Positions 31,418-42,165 of a DNA stretch of 64,000 bases are shown in pieces. The position numbers and the translations under genes are program-made. Position 1 is the stretch's first letter; each line of letters begins with the position of its first letter. Source of the stretch: Diplonema papillatum (lineage: Eukaryota; Euglenozoa; Diplonemea; Diplonemida; Diplonemidae); assembly GCA_030068145.1 (NCBI GenBank), contig JAPJBO010000211.1, positions 221,986 through 285,985 on the forward strand, given 5' to 3'. The notes below the pieces were generated by a model, which ran no database searches, was not told the origin of the DNA, and saw only the letters and a program-made list of their open reading frames with translations.

Positions 31418-32270
31418 CCCCTTGTTTCTTCTTTTCTATTTCACATTGTCTTCGAAGATGAATTGATGCCAGCATCAAATATGCATGAGAGGGAGAGAGA
31501 CATGGCGCCAGCAAGGAGTTAACCAACATGGCCCGTCGAGGACATACGGGACTCTCACCCTTTGTGGACCCGACTAAACATCCCCCCCCCCAGACCCTAC
31601 ATCTTTGACAATCTTTCTGGGGCGGCATTATTCCGCGAAGTAGGGTATCTACCCCCTGCAAGGTCAGCAGCTTGGGCTAGATCTTGCGAAACGGGATCAG
31701 CGTTTGCGTTGCGACGGACCAACCGTTAACAGGCATCCTCTGCACCATATTGGCCAAGCTTATGGGTGCAGCAGTGTTGTGTGCTGTTTCGGATGGAACA
31801 CACCAGCCCACACATGTACTATAATGCTTTGCCGCTATAAAGACCGGAGGCCAGTAGTAACAGTAGTAGGCTTGAACTTGATATGCAGCAACAATCTGTG
31901 GCGATAGACTGCACAAGCCGCTACAGACTACCCCTTCGCACGCGTCGTGTCATGAGCCTGCAAAAACTAAAGCCGCCCGAGCAATACGGGGTTTGTGGGA
32001 GGGAGTTGCGGTGTGCCCCTGCGGTCGAAGTGAGTTTCGTACTTGACCACGCAGGTCCACCCCGGCATGCCAAGTCCGCATTTCGGTACAAATTACATCC
32101 CGAACTTCTCTCACTTCATTCGCGAAGTTCTTGATGCCAGCGTGTGTTCTCAGAGCCAATCCTCGTCCCGAAGTTACGGATCCAGTCGGCCGGCTTCCCT
32201 TACCTACATTGTTCTGTCGGCCAGAGGCTTTTAGCCTAGGAGACCTATTGCGGATCTCCCGTGTTGTCTT
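31056..32270. other. Non-coding stretch with CT microsatellite
   Basis: Includes a family H fragment (31120-31190), (CT)n at 31391-31420 and a family I fragment (31445-31500). A short GC-richer patch (32040-32150, encoding VHPGMPSPHFGTNYIPNFSHF in one frame) may be a gene remnant but I cannot name it. Confidence 0.45.
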
Positions 32271-32274
32271 TTTG

Positions 32275-32461
32275 TATAAGCACCTTGCTTTGTAGGAAAT
32301 ACTTGAGGGGGACTGCCAGTTGCGAAATCTCAAAGGTATAGTGTGGTACCCATCGGCATGCCGATGACACCCCCCTATCGCAACAATATTCCAATCTCAA
32401 AGGAGGTGCATAAACACAGGTAAATCTGGGTTTAGTGGCGGGCGTAAGCGTTCGACGAACA
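32275..32461 (+). repeat. Family B element, right end missing
   Basis: Left terminus gtataagcaccttgctttgt then aggaaatacttgaggg, core aacacaggtaaatctgggtt and tagtggcgggcgtaagcgtt, cut at about 32461. Confidence 0.88.
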
Positions 32462-32519
32462 TCCACGAGCTTTCCAGGATAGTTAACCCTGTCCTCTCTC
32501 CGGCTGCTCGTTGGGAACG

Positions 32520-32890
32520 CGAACCCTTTCCAGGGGATTAGCTTCTATATCCACATTTGGACTGCCAGTCCAAATTTGGAAAAGCCGGCGGGGAAAAAGA
32601 AGAAAAATAATGGCGCTGCACCACCACCCAGGCCCCCGGCAGCGGTGGCCAACGTGCAATCCGAGGCACTCAGGGCCCAGCATTGTCGTGAAGATACGTC
32701 GCGTCGTGCTGTGTTGAGCCATTTCCTGAGCGAGGACGCAAAAAGCCGTCAGCGGGCAAAATCTTTGGAAAATGGGCCGGAGACCAAGCTAACGCCCTGA
32801 ATCTTTCACCAGGGGATTAGTTTCCGTTGCAGATTTAGACCGACGGTCTAAATCTGCAAACCGGACTTGGCCGGGGAAAAAAAAAAAAAA
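32520..32890. repeat. Family K: two direct copies, each centred on a hairpin
   Basis: Each copy reads caggggattag, then a 13-bp perfect or near-perfect inverted repeat with a 3-base loop (32546-32574, arms around tttggact/agtccaaa; 32831-32859, arms gcagatttagacc and ggtctaaatctgc), then gccgg.ggggaaaaa and an A-rich end. Related hairpins are near 33440, 46590, 46803 and 51530. Confidence 0.8.
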
Positions 32891-33500
32891 AGTTCAAAAA
32901 ACGGTGTTCAAAGTAAATAAAGAGGGGGGTGTGGTGTTTGTAGCAGTGTGCTGAAGGTGCTGGAAGGCTGCTGAGCCTCCGCTGCTGAGACCCAGCTGCT
33001 GCCGTTCAATTGTGTTCAGCTTCGGGTCGGCAGGTTGCAGCTGCCACTGTGCTTCATTACCGGGCCAAGGTCCTGTTTGACAGTTGAGTATCCCACACGA
33101 GCTAAGATTTGCCCACACATGATAAAGGGGGGGCGGATTTATTTTTGTCCAAATTTTCCGTCGCGCCTTCGGCGCGATGTTGCTAAAAATGTTGTTGTAA
33201 GCACGGCGGTGCACACCAAAACCGTGGACCTATTCTCATAGGAATCATAGGAAAATAGGTCCCCGGGTCCACCCCCCTTCAGCTGCCTGACGAGACTGTC
33301 TGTTTACGATTTTGACTGTTTTTGGAGCGCGTCCCCATATGGCACCCAACCCCACAGGGAACCCAGAAGCATTCGGAAACCCCCGAAAAGACCGTACATC
33401 GGCGAAAACGGCACCGAAACACCGCCCAAAACCACCCCATAGTAACGGTCTAAATCTGCAAACCCCGGAAGCCTTCAAACTAATACCCTGTCTTTCACTC
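32891..33500. repeat. Segment repeated in inverse at 46.6-46.8 kb
   Basis: 33440-33480 (ggtctaaatctgcaaacccc) and 32890-33005 (gctggaaggctgctgagcct) reappear in reverse complement at 46565-46615 and 46675-46790. Both loci therefore carry one longer element in opposite orientations, with internal rearrangement. Confidence 0.65.
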
Positions 33501-33540
33501 TAAAAAAAAAAAGAAAAACAAAAGAAACCGGACACTAAAC

Positions 33541-33745
33541 ATGGTGTCGGTCACAAATAGTCTCGAATTTCGCTAGCCAAGCGTTGTCATGAAAGTGTAC
33601 ACCAAAGAAAAACAAACACCCCACACCCCCATATTACTTATTTTCCGTAAAAGAACCCTTTTGACAAAGGTCACCCCTGGAGGCTTCAAAATCCCGGAAT
33701 CTCAAGCGAACTTTCACTTTAAAAAAAAAAAAAAAAAAAGAAAAA
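33541..33745 (+). repeat. Family D copy with poly-A end
   Basis: tggtgtcggtcacaaatagt .. ggtcacccctggaggcttca .. atctcaagcgaactttcact followed by A-rich 33720-33740. An A-rich 3' end on several copies (30.98, 33.7 and 51.97 kb) suggests retroposition. Confidence 0.75.
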
Positions 33746-33779
33746 GCCAACCCAAGCAATTCCCGCGCGGTAGAAAGAA

Positions 33780-33900
33780 AACCTGCCAACGGCTGCCAGT
33801 TGCGAACCAAAACTCACAAAGAAGAAAAGTGTGCTATATCCCGCACGAAAACAGCGGTAAAGTCTTGGTTTAGTGCCGGGCGTGAAGCGTTCAACGAGCA
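33780..33900 (+). repeat. Degraded family B core
   Basis: ctgccagttgcgaacc, gcacgaaaacagcggtaaag, tggtttagtgccgggcgtga and agcgttcaac. The donor-like site is gcggtaaag here. Confidence 0.75.
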
Positions 33901-34038
33901 CGTAGAGGCTCGTCGAAGTGCGCCAAGAGCCTCTTCTTCTCTTCTTCCCTTCAACCATTTCATGTTCCCACGCATGCGTTTTGGCGGTATGCAGCGCGTT
34001 TGTATGCGCCGCGGCTTTGCAACACGGATGTCAGCATT

Positions 34039-35190
34039 CACTCTAAGCAGCCGAGGGTTAGTTGCTCTTACGCTGACGAGCTCACTCGCGCTTGCGCCCT
34101 GCGTTTGTGGATTTGTAGACCGCCGCCGGCGCTCTGTGTTGGCTGGCCTCAGTACGCTTGCATGGAGCTGAAAGCTGGAACACGGGCGCAAAATAGTCAC
34201 TCTAAGCAGCCGAGGGTTAGTTGCTCTTACGCTGACGAGCTCACTCGCGCTTGCGCCCTGCGTTTGTGGATTTGTAGACCGCCGCCGGCGCTCTGTGTTG
34301 GCTGGCCTCAGTACGCTTGCATGGAGCTGAAAGCTGGAACACGGGCGCAAAATAGTCACTCTAAGCAGCCGACGGTTAGTTGCTCTTACGCTGACGCGCT
34401 CGCGCCTTGCGTTTGTGTATTTGTAGAGTCTCTTGCGCTCTATTGGCTGGCCACAGTACACTTGTATGAAGCCGCATGTTGCAATATGGGCGCAAACATT
34501 TACTCTGAGCAGCCGAGGGTTAGTTACTCTTATGCTGACGAGCTCACTCGCGCTTGCGCCCTGCGTTTGTGTATTTGTAGACCGCCGCCGGCGCTCTGTG
34601 TTGGCTGGCCTCAGTACGCTTGCATGGAGCTGAAAGCTGGAACACGGGCGCAAAATAGTCACTCTGAGCAGCCGAGGGTTAGTTGCTCTTACGCTGACGA
34701 GCTCACTCGCGCTTGCGCCCTGCGTTTGTGTATTTGTAGACCGCCGCCGGCGCTCTGTGTTGACTGGCCTCAGTACGCTTGCATGGAGCTGAAAGCTGGA
34801 ACACGGGCGCAAATAGTCACTCTAAGCAGCCGAAGGTTAGTTGCTCTTACGCTGACGCGCTCGCGCCTTGCGTTTGTGTATTTGTAGAGTCTCTTGCGCT
34901 CTATTGGCTGGCCTCAGTACGCTTGCATGGAGCTGAAAGCTGGAACACGGGCGCAAATAGTCACTCTAAGCAGCCGAAGGTTAGTTGCTCTTACGCTGAC
35001 GCGCTCGCGCCTTGCGTTTGTGTATTTGTAGAGTCGCTTGCGCTCTGTTGACTGGCCTCGGTCCGCTTGCATGAAGCCGCATCTTGGAACATGGGTGCAA
35101 ACATTCACTCTAAGCAGCCGAGGGTCAGTTGACGAGCTTGCTCGCCTTGCGTTTGTGCATTTGTAGAGTCGCTTGCACTTGCCTCAGTAC
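34039..35190. repeat. ~159-bp tandem repeat, eight copies
   Basis: Units start cactctaagcagccgagggt at 34039, 34198, 34357, 34499, 34660, 34818, 34962 and 35106. Spacing is 159 with shorter 142-144-bp variants lacking the ccgccgccgg block. As 159 is 53 codons, long open frames exist on both strands (about 295 and 332 codons), but none has a recognisable domain. Confidence 0.93.
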
Positions 35191-35244
35191 AGCCGAGATT
35201 CATACGCGACGAGCCTACGCCAGCGGTTGCTGCGAAAATGCGAG

Positions 35245-35352
35245 TGCTGAGACGGCGATGCAGAAGAAGGAGCTACCAAGAGCCCAGCGGAAGGCAGCAG
35301 AGTGGGCATCCTGGCTGAAGGCATGGCCCCGATACAGTGACGCTTCCTGGTA
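35245..35352 (+). pseudogene. Fragment of the unknown gene at 53.4 kb
   Basis: agctaccaagagcccagcgg, aaggcagcagagtgggcatc, ctggctgaagg and ccgatacagtgacgcttcct correspond to 53620-53706 with a short deletion and a frameshift. Confidence 0.75.
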
Positions 35353-35389
35353 GATATGATTTCATATGGCAGGCCCCACTCTTCCCTTC

Positions 35390-35575
35390 ATTAGTCCTAA
35401 CAATCTTGCGGGTTGCGGGTTGCCCTTCAATGTATTGTGCAGGCTAAAAAGACGTAGGCAGCGTGTTTCGGTGGTTGATCAGAATTCCTTACCTGAATAA
35501 ACACGGGGTAAATACAAGTGGGAAGACGATCACCCGGCACGCACGAACAAAACGAAGCGCCTGTCCTTGCCGCAG
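35390..35575 (-). repeat. Family E element, minus orientation
   Basis: Reverse complement of the family E core: caggctaaaaagacgtaggc, tgatcagaattccttacctg, gtaaatacaagtgggaagac. Confidence 0.88.
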
Positions 35576-35864
35576 AAATTCCATCTAAGCCACAACCCTG
35601 CCGACCCTCCTAACACAAGGCAAAAAGATCGGTCGAGAGAAAATTTCTTGACCTCTTTTTGTGAACCGTGATTTTTTTTTAGCCAACCAATTTCTTTTTG
35701 TTGGCTAAGCGGAAAACCACTGTCCCCGTTTCTCAAACAAAACATTCTCAAGTAAACAAACACAGGATCAGGTGGGGACAACACCTAGTCGGTTGCCTTC
35801 GTCTTTCATCTAGCTAGAGAGCAAAACCTTCCCCCTCGGGGCTTTTCTTCCCGCACCTGAAAAG

Positions 35865-35964
<100 letters not shown>

Positions 35965-36071
35965 AAAACAAAACTTCCTTTTCTTGTCCCACCTCGACAC
36001 AAGAGTCCTTCGGCACACTTTCTTTTCGAGAAAAAAAAAAAGACACGAAAGAAGAAGAAAAGGTGGACAGA

Positions 36072-36565
36072 ATGCCGTTCGAAAAGCCGAAGAGCTTGAG
36101 GTTCTTTTATTTCGATCTCGCCGGCGGCGGCGAGCCGATCCGCCTCGCGTTTCGGATCGGGGGCGTTGACTTCGACGACGTGAGGATCCCGTTCGACGTG
36201 TGGCCGAACGAGAAGGACAAGATGCCCCTCGGACAAGTCCCGGTACTTGAGATCGACGACCGGATGTATACTCAAGGGCTCGCGCAGCTGCGGTACGCGG
36301 CCGCGATCTCCGGGCTTTGCACGCAGAACCCGATGCTCAACCTCAAGATCGACGAATGCGTCTACATCCTGCAGGACCTCACGGCGGCCATTGGGCGCAC
36401 CCTGCCCATGGAGCCCGGCGAGCGTCGGTCGCAGATCCGCCGAAAGTGGCTCGTAACCGACTTCCCTTCGTACATGATGCGCATCGACAACATCGTGAAG
36501 GAGTTCGGCGCCGACATAACCATCGCCGACCTGCTCCTCTACTCGCGCGTGATGTGGTGGGAAAG
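36072..36565 (+). CDS. Sigma-like glutathione S-transferase, first exon
   Basis: 164 codons from ATG 36072. The N-terminal thioredoxin-like domain reads SLRFFYFDLAGGGEPIRLAFRIGGVDFDDVRI, with the catalytic Tyr in FFYFD; it is followed by KMPLGQVPVLEIDDRMYTQGLAQLRYAA, which supplies the cis-Pro and the glutathione-binding Gln-Ser-like turn (here TQG). The helical domain runs to FGADITIADLLLYSRVMWWE. GSTs conjugate glutathione to electrophiles or reduce peroxides in the cytosol. The protein stops short of the usual ~200 residues. At gaaag|GTGTGC the homology ends, and that donor is the same hexamer as in the PIH1D3-like gene, so a 3' exon is expected, but I could not find it. In-frame read-through would end at 36686. 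Confidence 0.85.
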
Positions 36566-36689
36566 GTGTGCGCTCCTTGCACCGGATTTCGGTGGTTTCA
36601 GCCCCTTACGGACGGGTACTCATAGTTATTGGGTGCTCCGCAACCTTTCATATCTTGCACCGGCTTCCGGCGACTTCAGCCCTTGACGG

Positions 36690-37420
36690 ACCGGGTGCTT
36701 TTATTCGCGAACAAGGGAGGGAGGAATCGTCTGCGGTGTTTCGTAATGATCCGAGTTAGCATACTCGTATGCGGTCGATCAAATGGTCAAGGTATTCGGA
36801 AGACACGATGGTGAAATACAAAAAAGGCAATCGAGGAAAGCTATCGGTCGTAGAGATACGATCGAGGACTGCCCCTATGAAAGCTGAAGAATGAATAGAA
36901 TGATCATGCGTCAATCTAGGCTTGACACGATACAATCTCTGGTAACGGGGAATCTCTGATTCGTCAGATCTTCCTCGGTCTAACAATGAAGAAACAGTCT
37001 AATTAATCGTGAACACGAAAGAGAACGCTGGCAGCGTGTTGAGAGAAGACTATCCTACCGATCGCCGTCACTCACTCACAGGCCAATCCTCCCCCGGTTC
37101 GTACGAACGAATCCGAGTTCTCAAGTTTCCGAATCGTCCCCTTCCAACCGTGCTTCTTGAGACGGCAAGTAGACTTCAAACACTCAGGGCTCGTCGCCCG
37201 GGGGACCTCCCAGTGGCGAACCAACTGGTTCTCTCGAGCCAGGTTTCATTCATCGTGAACAATTGTCCAACCGCTTATTTTCAAATCACACAGCGGCGTC
37301 GTCGAAGACGTGCCAAAAGAGTGCTGCACACCTTACCGCAGCATCCTCAAGCGAGTCGAACTCGTGAAGAGTCACCCGAAGGTACGTTTTTCATAGATTG
37401 CTTCTTTTATACCTGGTTGC
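36690..37420. other. AT-richer block of unknown origin
   Basis: Lower GC than the genes, with no long frame and none of the dispersed families. It shows short stem-like phrases (gagttagcatactcgtatgc, cgatcgaggactgcccctat). It could be a structured RNA remnant or organelle-derived DNA, but I matched no known RNA to it. Confidence 0.3.
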
Positions 37421-37422
37421 TC

Positions 37423-37698
37423 GCATAAGCACCTGCTTTGTAGGAAATACTTGAGGAGACTGTCAGTTGCGAATTCTCAAGATAGTGTGGTACGCAGCAG
37501 GGTGCCGATGACTTCCCACTATAGCAACAGGAGTCCAAACTCGAACGAGGTAAAATGTGTGTGCTGTAGTCACACACACGAAGCACAGGTAAATCTGGGT
37601 TTAGTGGCGGGCGTGAGCGTTCAACAAAAAAGACTCACTTCGTAGTTGTGTTGTTTCCTCCGTCGAAATAGCGCAAGGCAGTCCCTCGAGTATTTTGT
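37423..37698 (+). repeat. Complete family B element
   Basis: Left terminus gcataagcacctgctttgta then ggaaatacttgaggagactg, core agcacaggtaaatctgggtt and tagtggcgggcgtgagcg, pyrimidine tract, right terminus aaggcagtccctcgagtatt. The right end lies 13 bases before an exon-like fragment. Confidence 0.92.
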
Positions 37699-37710
37699 AC
37701 GGGTTCCTGC

Positions 37711-37824
37711 AGGCGGTTCTGTCAAATTACGTGGCGATCTGGGGCTCTGGCTGAACTGCACTGGAGACCTCCTCATCAAGGCCGCCTCGACCGTCACCGA
37801 TACGGCCACGGCTTTCTTCTGAAT
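37711..37824 (+). pseudogene. Orphan terminal exon-like fragment
   Basis: After ttcctgcag a GC-rich frame reads GGSVKLRGDLGLWLNCTGDL then LIKAASTVTDTATAFF and stop. Base composition and the preceding acceptor-like site look like a 3' exon, perhaps of the GST locus or of another lost gene. I do not recognise the family. Confidence 0.4.
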
Positions 37825-37977
37825 AGACGCCTGCTTTTGCAGGATACTTAGTAACTAGGTAGCACCCACCCCCCTTGTCCCTCAAGGTTTCATACCCTAC
37901 TTTGGGAGCCGTACACTCCCCTCTTTACCACTTTCTATTTTGCATCCCTTTCCTAGACGACATCTTCCTCGAAGAAG

Positions 37978-38282
37978 ACTTGATGCTAGCATCAAACCAT
38001 GCATGAGAGGCAGTGCTCTGCCTAAACATTAAACTAAGATTTTCCCCCTGTGGCGATGGACGGGTAAGATGTGCGGGACACGTGCGTATAAGTCGATCTT
38101 TGAGTGCGTGAGCCCCTCCGAAGAAAGGTCCATCCCACTAGTTCCAGGCTACTTAGCCCGGGTCTCTGGGTCGCGTCCCCCTCCTTCTCTTGGTCGCCTG
38201 GTCTTGCGTCTTGTTGGTCCGTCCGGGCTGGTCGCTTCGCGCTTCCCCTTCGTCTTGCATCACCTCGTCTTCACTCCCCGCA
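37978..38282 (+). repeat. Family I unit then family C copy
   Basis: 37978-38050 is family I (gatgctagcatcaaaccatg, attaaactaagattttcccc). 38081-38282 is family C, nearly identical to 27586-27789. Confidence 0.9.
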
Positions 38283-38623
38283 CGGGCTTCTTCGGTGTGT
38301 GCTACCTGCGACGCGGGCCGCTTCACTGCTTTTCTGCGCGTCGACTGCTCTGTACTCGTTGCCTTATCCGCGATTGCCGCTTCTCGTACGACCGCGCGGG
38401 ACACGTGCGGGAAATACGCCGACGGCAACCGGCTATGGCCGCATCTCCACCACCCCCGGTACTTTCGGGGAGTCTTCTTGGAGGGGGGGGGGGGGGTTTC
38501 GAGGTGTTTTCTTTTGTGGCAGACCACTTTTCCCTGGCGGCCGGCTTCGGCGAAGGTAGAACGCTGCCGATTACGGAAGGCGGTTTTTTTTCTTCTTCTT
38601 TAATCGTACATCTGTACTGACGG

Positions 38624-38821
38624 GAACATTTCCGGAACTACGGTTGCACATGAAAGAGAAAACGAAGCCAACGAAAAAGTGCTAATACAGGAAAACCCCC
38701 CCCAGAGAGGTTTATACCCTGTACACGCGAAGAACAAAAACATTTTCATCACCTTTGGTCAGTTGATGCTGATCGTCCGTTGCTTCGTTTATCAGTGCAA
38801 GTCCCAACTCCGGAAATGTTC
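38624..38821 (+). repeat. Family G element
   Basis: gaacatttccgga at the left and tccggaaatgttc at the right, 198 bp. It shares gttgcacatgaaagagaaaa and ggtcagttgatgctgatcgt with the 30329 copy and has a small internal deletion. Confidence 0.92.
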
Positions 38822-40845
38822 CTGCTGAGGCGCCAGTGCTTGCAGGTGTACGTCGTCTGTCTTCCTGGTTCGGCGGCTGTAGTTGACTGTGACTGTGACG
38901 GTTAGTGAAGGTTAGAATGCAGAATATCTGTAGCGATGGCCTGCATTAGCCACGGGATGACTACGTCTTCGATCGTACCGTATCGTGCTTCTGGCGTTTG
39001 CACTCATTCGAATTTTCGCGCGGTCGTCTTCGGGTTGCATGCTTCTGCGGCGCTTGCCTTCGCTTTCACGGGCGGCGTTGGGCACTTCTTCTTGTCGTCT
39101 CTCGTCTTCGCTTTACCGGCTGATGCCTTCCTTGCTGGTGACGGCGTTATTGGCGGGGCCCGCCCCGTCCGCGTTCCGGGGTGGAGGTTGCCGCTCTTCC
39201 GTGTGTTCTCCTCGAGGTGGTGTGGGCTTTGCACTGTGGTCGCTGCCGGTCTCGCTGCTTTGCTGCGGCGTCCTAGTGGCGCTGACGGCTAGTGACGCTC
39301 GAAGAACACGTGCCTTTTGGCTGACGAGGGGCCGTTTGCTTTCCCGGCATCTGAAAGGAAAGGGTTGAGGTGCATACTTCGACGTGCCTATCTGCTCGTC
39401 GATCAGGTGGTATGCTTCTGGGCGGGGTTGTGTATCGACCAGTCTGGCTCGTCAGGGATGAAATAGGCGCGACGAGAAGCTGCGGTCGGTGACTGCGTGG
39501 TGTAGTTCAGCTACAGAAAAGCCCAGCGTAGACCTGCTTGCTCGGTGCTTCGAAGATGGGCGGTTGCGTGCGTCTTTTCGTCTGTAGCGGCGCGGCCGCG
39601 GTAGACGAACCGACTTTCAAGAGGATGTCCTCCATCGAGCCCAGGAAGCGAGCGGCGGTTGAGACAAGTGTCGAATGCGCCAGTCAGCACCTCGGGTGAT
39701 CACCTCAGACAAAGGACGAAGACCCGCTTGTTTCGCGAGAGGACAGCCTCTTTTATCCATACTCTAAGTGATGCCAGTGGTGCTTGGCTGGGGCAAGTGC
39801 CGACTGAGCCACCGGTAAACACCTCGAGTGATGACCTGAGACGAATGACGTAACCCGCTAATCTTGTGTGTGCAAGCACTAGAAATGAATTGAGGAGGTG
39901 ACCCGTGGCATCGTCTCAGCAGGATGTGTGGTGTGTCCTCCCAGTGGGCCAAGCTATGGACCTGCATGGCTGTGCGTTCCAATGGTGTGTCTCGACCATG
40001 GGATGCCACGTGCGAGCACTGCAGTCGACACCCGGACGTGCGGATCGTGGTCAGGTCACTTGATGGAATATAGGGCAAGTCCAATCCAATGGGCATCGGC
40101 TTCCAGCCGTCTGCGTGGGACTCATGTGCAAGAGCGACATCAGCCTTGAGGAGGTCGGCATTGCTTGAGGACTATTCCTTCCAGCGTAGTGTTTTCAAGA
40201 TGCAGAGGGTCCTTCGTTCGCCACTTCTGCCGGTTCATCGCCAGGTCCTTCTTGCGCAGCAGGGGCGCAGAAGACTCCCACTGTGGGGGTGGGGGGCAGA
40301 TGCGCGGCGGGGGATGTCCTGACCTTGTCGCAGCGGCCTTGCGCCTTCGCTATTTCCGCCGCAGTGGGGTTCAATCGTTTGCCCTTTCTTCGCCTCCGCG
40401 CTCTGGCTCTGCACCGTGATCAACCAAAACTGGTAACAGGTGGGTGCCACCGTGGGGGCTGGGTACCTGATTTCACCGGCATTCGGAGTGTGCTCGCTCT
40501 GCAATGCGCTCTGTTTCAGCCCCCATAGTAAACGACCAATTGCGTAGTTCATTGCCATGTGAAGAACCAAAAAGGAACATGCGGATAGAGGGGTATCATG
40601 TTCGGCGACGGATGATCCCTTAGCATCTTGAACCAAAACGAAACAAGCGGGTATGGTCCCTTAGCATCTTGAACACATGTTCTAAGGTATTCGTGGACGG
40701 GTAACGGCCGCCCGAAAGTGCACGACTCGCCAGTCGCACCGCAGGCCAAGAAGGCTCAGGAAGTCGAGACCGCGATAAGAGACACCATTTTTGTGGAGAA
40801 AAAAAATGAGAGAGCACGCCTGGTTGTTTGGATAATAAAACCTTC
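38822..40845. other. Non-coding stretch
   Basis: A 118-codon frame at 38936 has no domain. 39676-39727 and 39813-39862 are diverged direct copies (cacctcgggtgatcacctca, cacctcgagtgatgacctga). No gene supported. Confidence 0.4.
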
Positions 40846-40892
40846 TCTGAGATAGCAAAAACCGAGCTGCGCTCGGTTTTTGCTATCTCAGA
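40846..40892. repeat. Perfect 22-bp inverted repeat with 3-base loop
   Basis: The arm 40846-40867 (begins tctgagatagcaaaaaccga) is exactly complementary to 40871-40892, with loop tgc at 40868-40870. It would extrude as a cruciform or form an RNA hairpin. Confidence 0.95.
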
Positions 40893-40999
40893 AAATTATG
40901 CTTCGAAGGAATGGGGGCTGGCTGCACTCCGGCGAAGTATTTCTGAAACACCCGAACCCAACTGATGGCAAGCATTCCACTTTTTCCCGGGCCAAATAT

Positions 41000-41400
41000 T
41001 ACCCCCCGAAAAACTAGTGTTGCTAGATGCCTCCCGAAAATACTGTAGACCCGAGTCCAGTAGATGCATCAGGAACCCCCTCTCAACAAACACTGCCACC
41101 GATCTAACTAGTCTCTGTTCCTCTCTCTCTCCATTGCTTGACTGCCACTGTTCGACACGTCATGTCTTACCATTCGACCGGCCCTTTACTAATAACAAAC
41201 AACCCACTCAAAAAAGGTCGTAGAATGGAATCAGTCTCACAACAAGCACACGACCGAGGAAATGAGGGCCTTGACGGACATGAAAATCAGGACCATATTC
41301 TCCAAGGACAAGTAGCCGCGCGGAGACGAAGCCAGGGGTGGCGGAATCGCTGCGTGGGTGGTTCTGTGCTTTCGGGAGTTAGTTCCCGCAACACGAGGCG
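41000..41400. other. AT-richer spacer without recognised gene
   Basis: Composition differs from neighbours. Short open frames exist on + (for example 41017-41223) without recognisable motifs. Confidence 0.35.
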
Positions 41401-41412
41401 TCTTCGTGTTTT

Positions 41413-41706
41413 TAGCGCCAGCTTGAAAGGAAATGCTCGACGACGCTGCCCGATAAAGAACAGAAGGGATCCCGAGTGCTGTATCTACCGAACCACGTGT
41501 TGAACGGACGTGAGGTCACGCGGGTCTACCCCAACACGAAAAATCACACATACACAACAAGTCAAAAGTCCTGAGTGAGAAAACAACACACGGTGGTGTA
41601 AGCGAAGAACAAATCAGATTGTATTGTATTGTATTGTATTTGCCCCTCTACCTCTATATTTTCTCCCTTCCATTCGGAGTCGAAGCAGCTACGTTGAGTA
41701 TTTTTT
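41413..41706 (+). repeat. Complete family A element
   Basis: agcgccagcttgaaaggaaa to cagctacgttgagtattttt; contains a tattg microsatellite at 41624-41641. It is the best preserved copy for reading the termini. Confidence 0.9.
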
Positions 41707-42165
41707 GAGCGCGCTCCAAACAAGTCAACGAGAGCGCGCCAATGCGAGTGTACACATATGCAGACACGTCGCCAGCGCGCACGCAAGCAAAGGAACCGCG
41801 AAGAAAAACTGGAGGCTTCCTTTCTCCTCCTCACGGGCGAGACGCGGGAAGTTCTGCTTGCTGGCCTGCCTGCGCTTCTGTAGCTGACGCTGCATGCTGC
41901 TCATTGCAGACCCTTAACGCAATCCCGGATTCTACTGAAAATGACTGAAGCAAGGGGGTGACCTCCTATCCCAACAAGGACTCGCGATCAGCGACCCCAC
42001 CCCCCACCCCCACCCTTTTTCTTTTTTCAACCTGGTTTTGAGGGCACTTGAGGACGCCCCTGTTGCGAATAACGAAGGCGGAAAGGTACTGCGCCCCCCC
42101 GCACAAGACCCAGGTAAATAAAATCTGGGGCAGCGTCGGCAAACAGTACACGGTGAAAACCAGCC
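41707..42165. other. Non-coding spacer
   Basis: A C-rich segment (41995-42015) is the only notable feature. Confidence 0.35.

Noticed and set aside
38936-39292. 118-codon ORF as a gene
   Set aside because: No motif, overlapping frames of similar length, and no conserved copy in the window.
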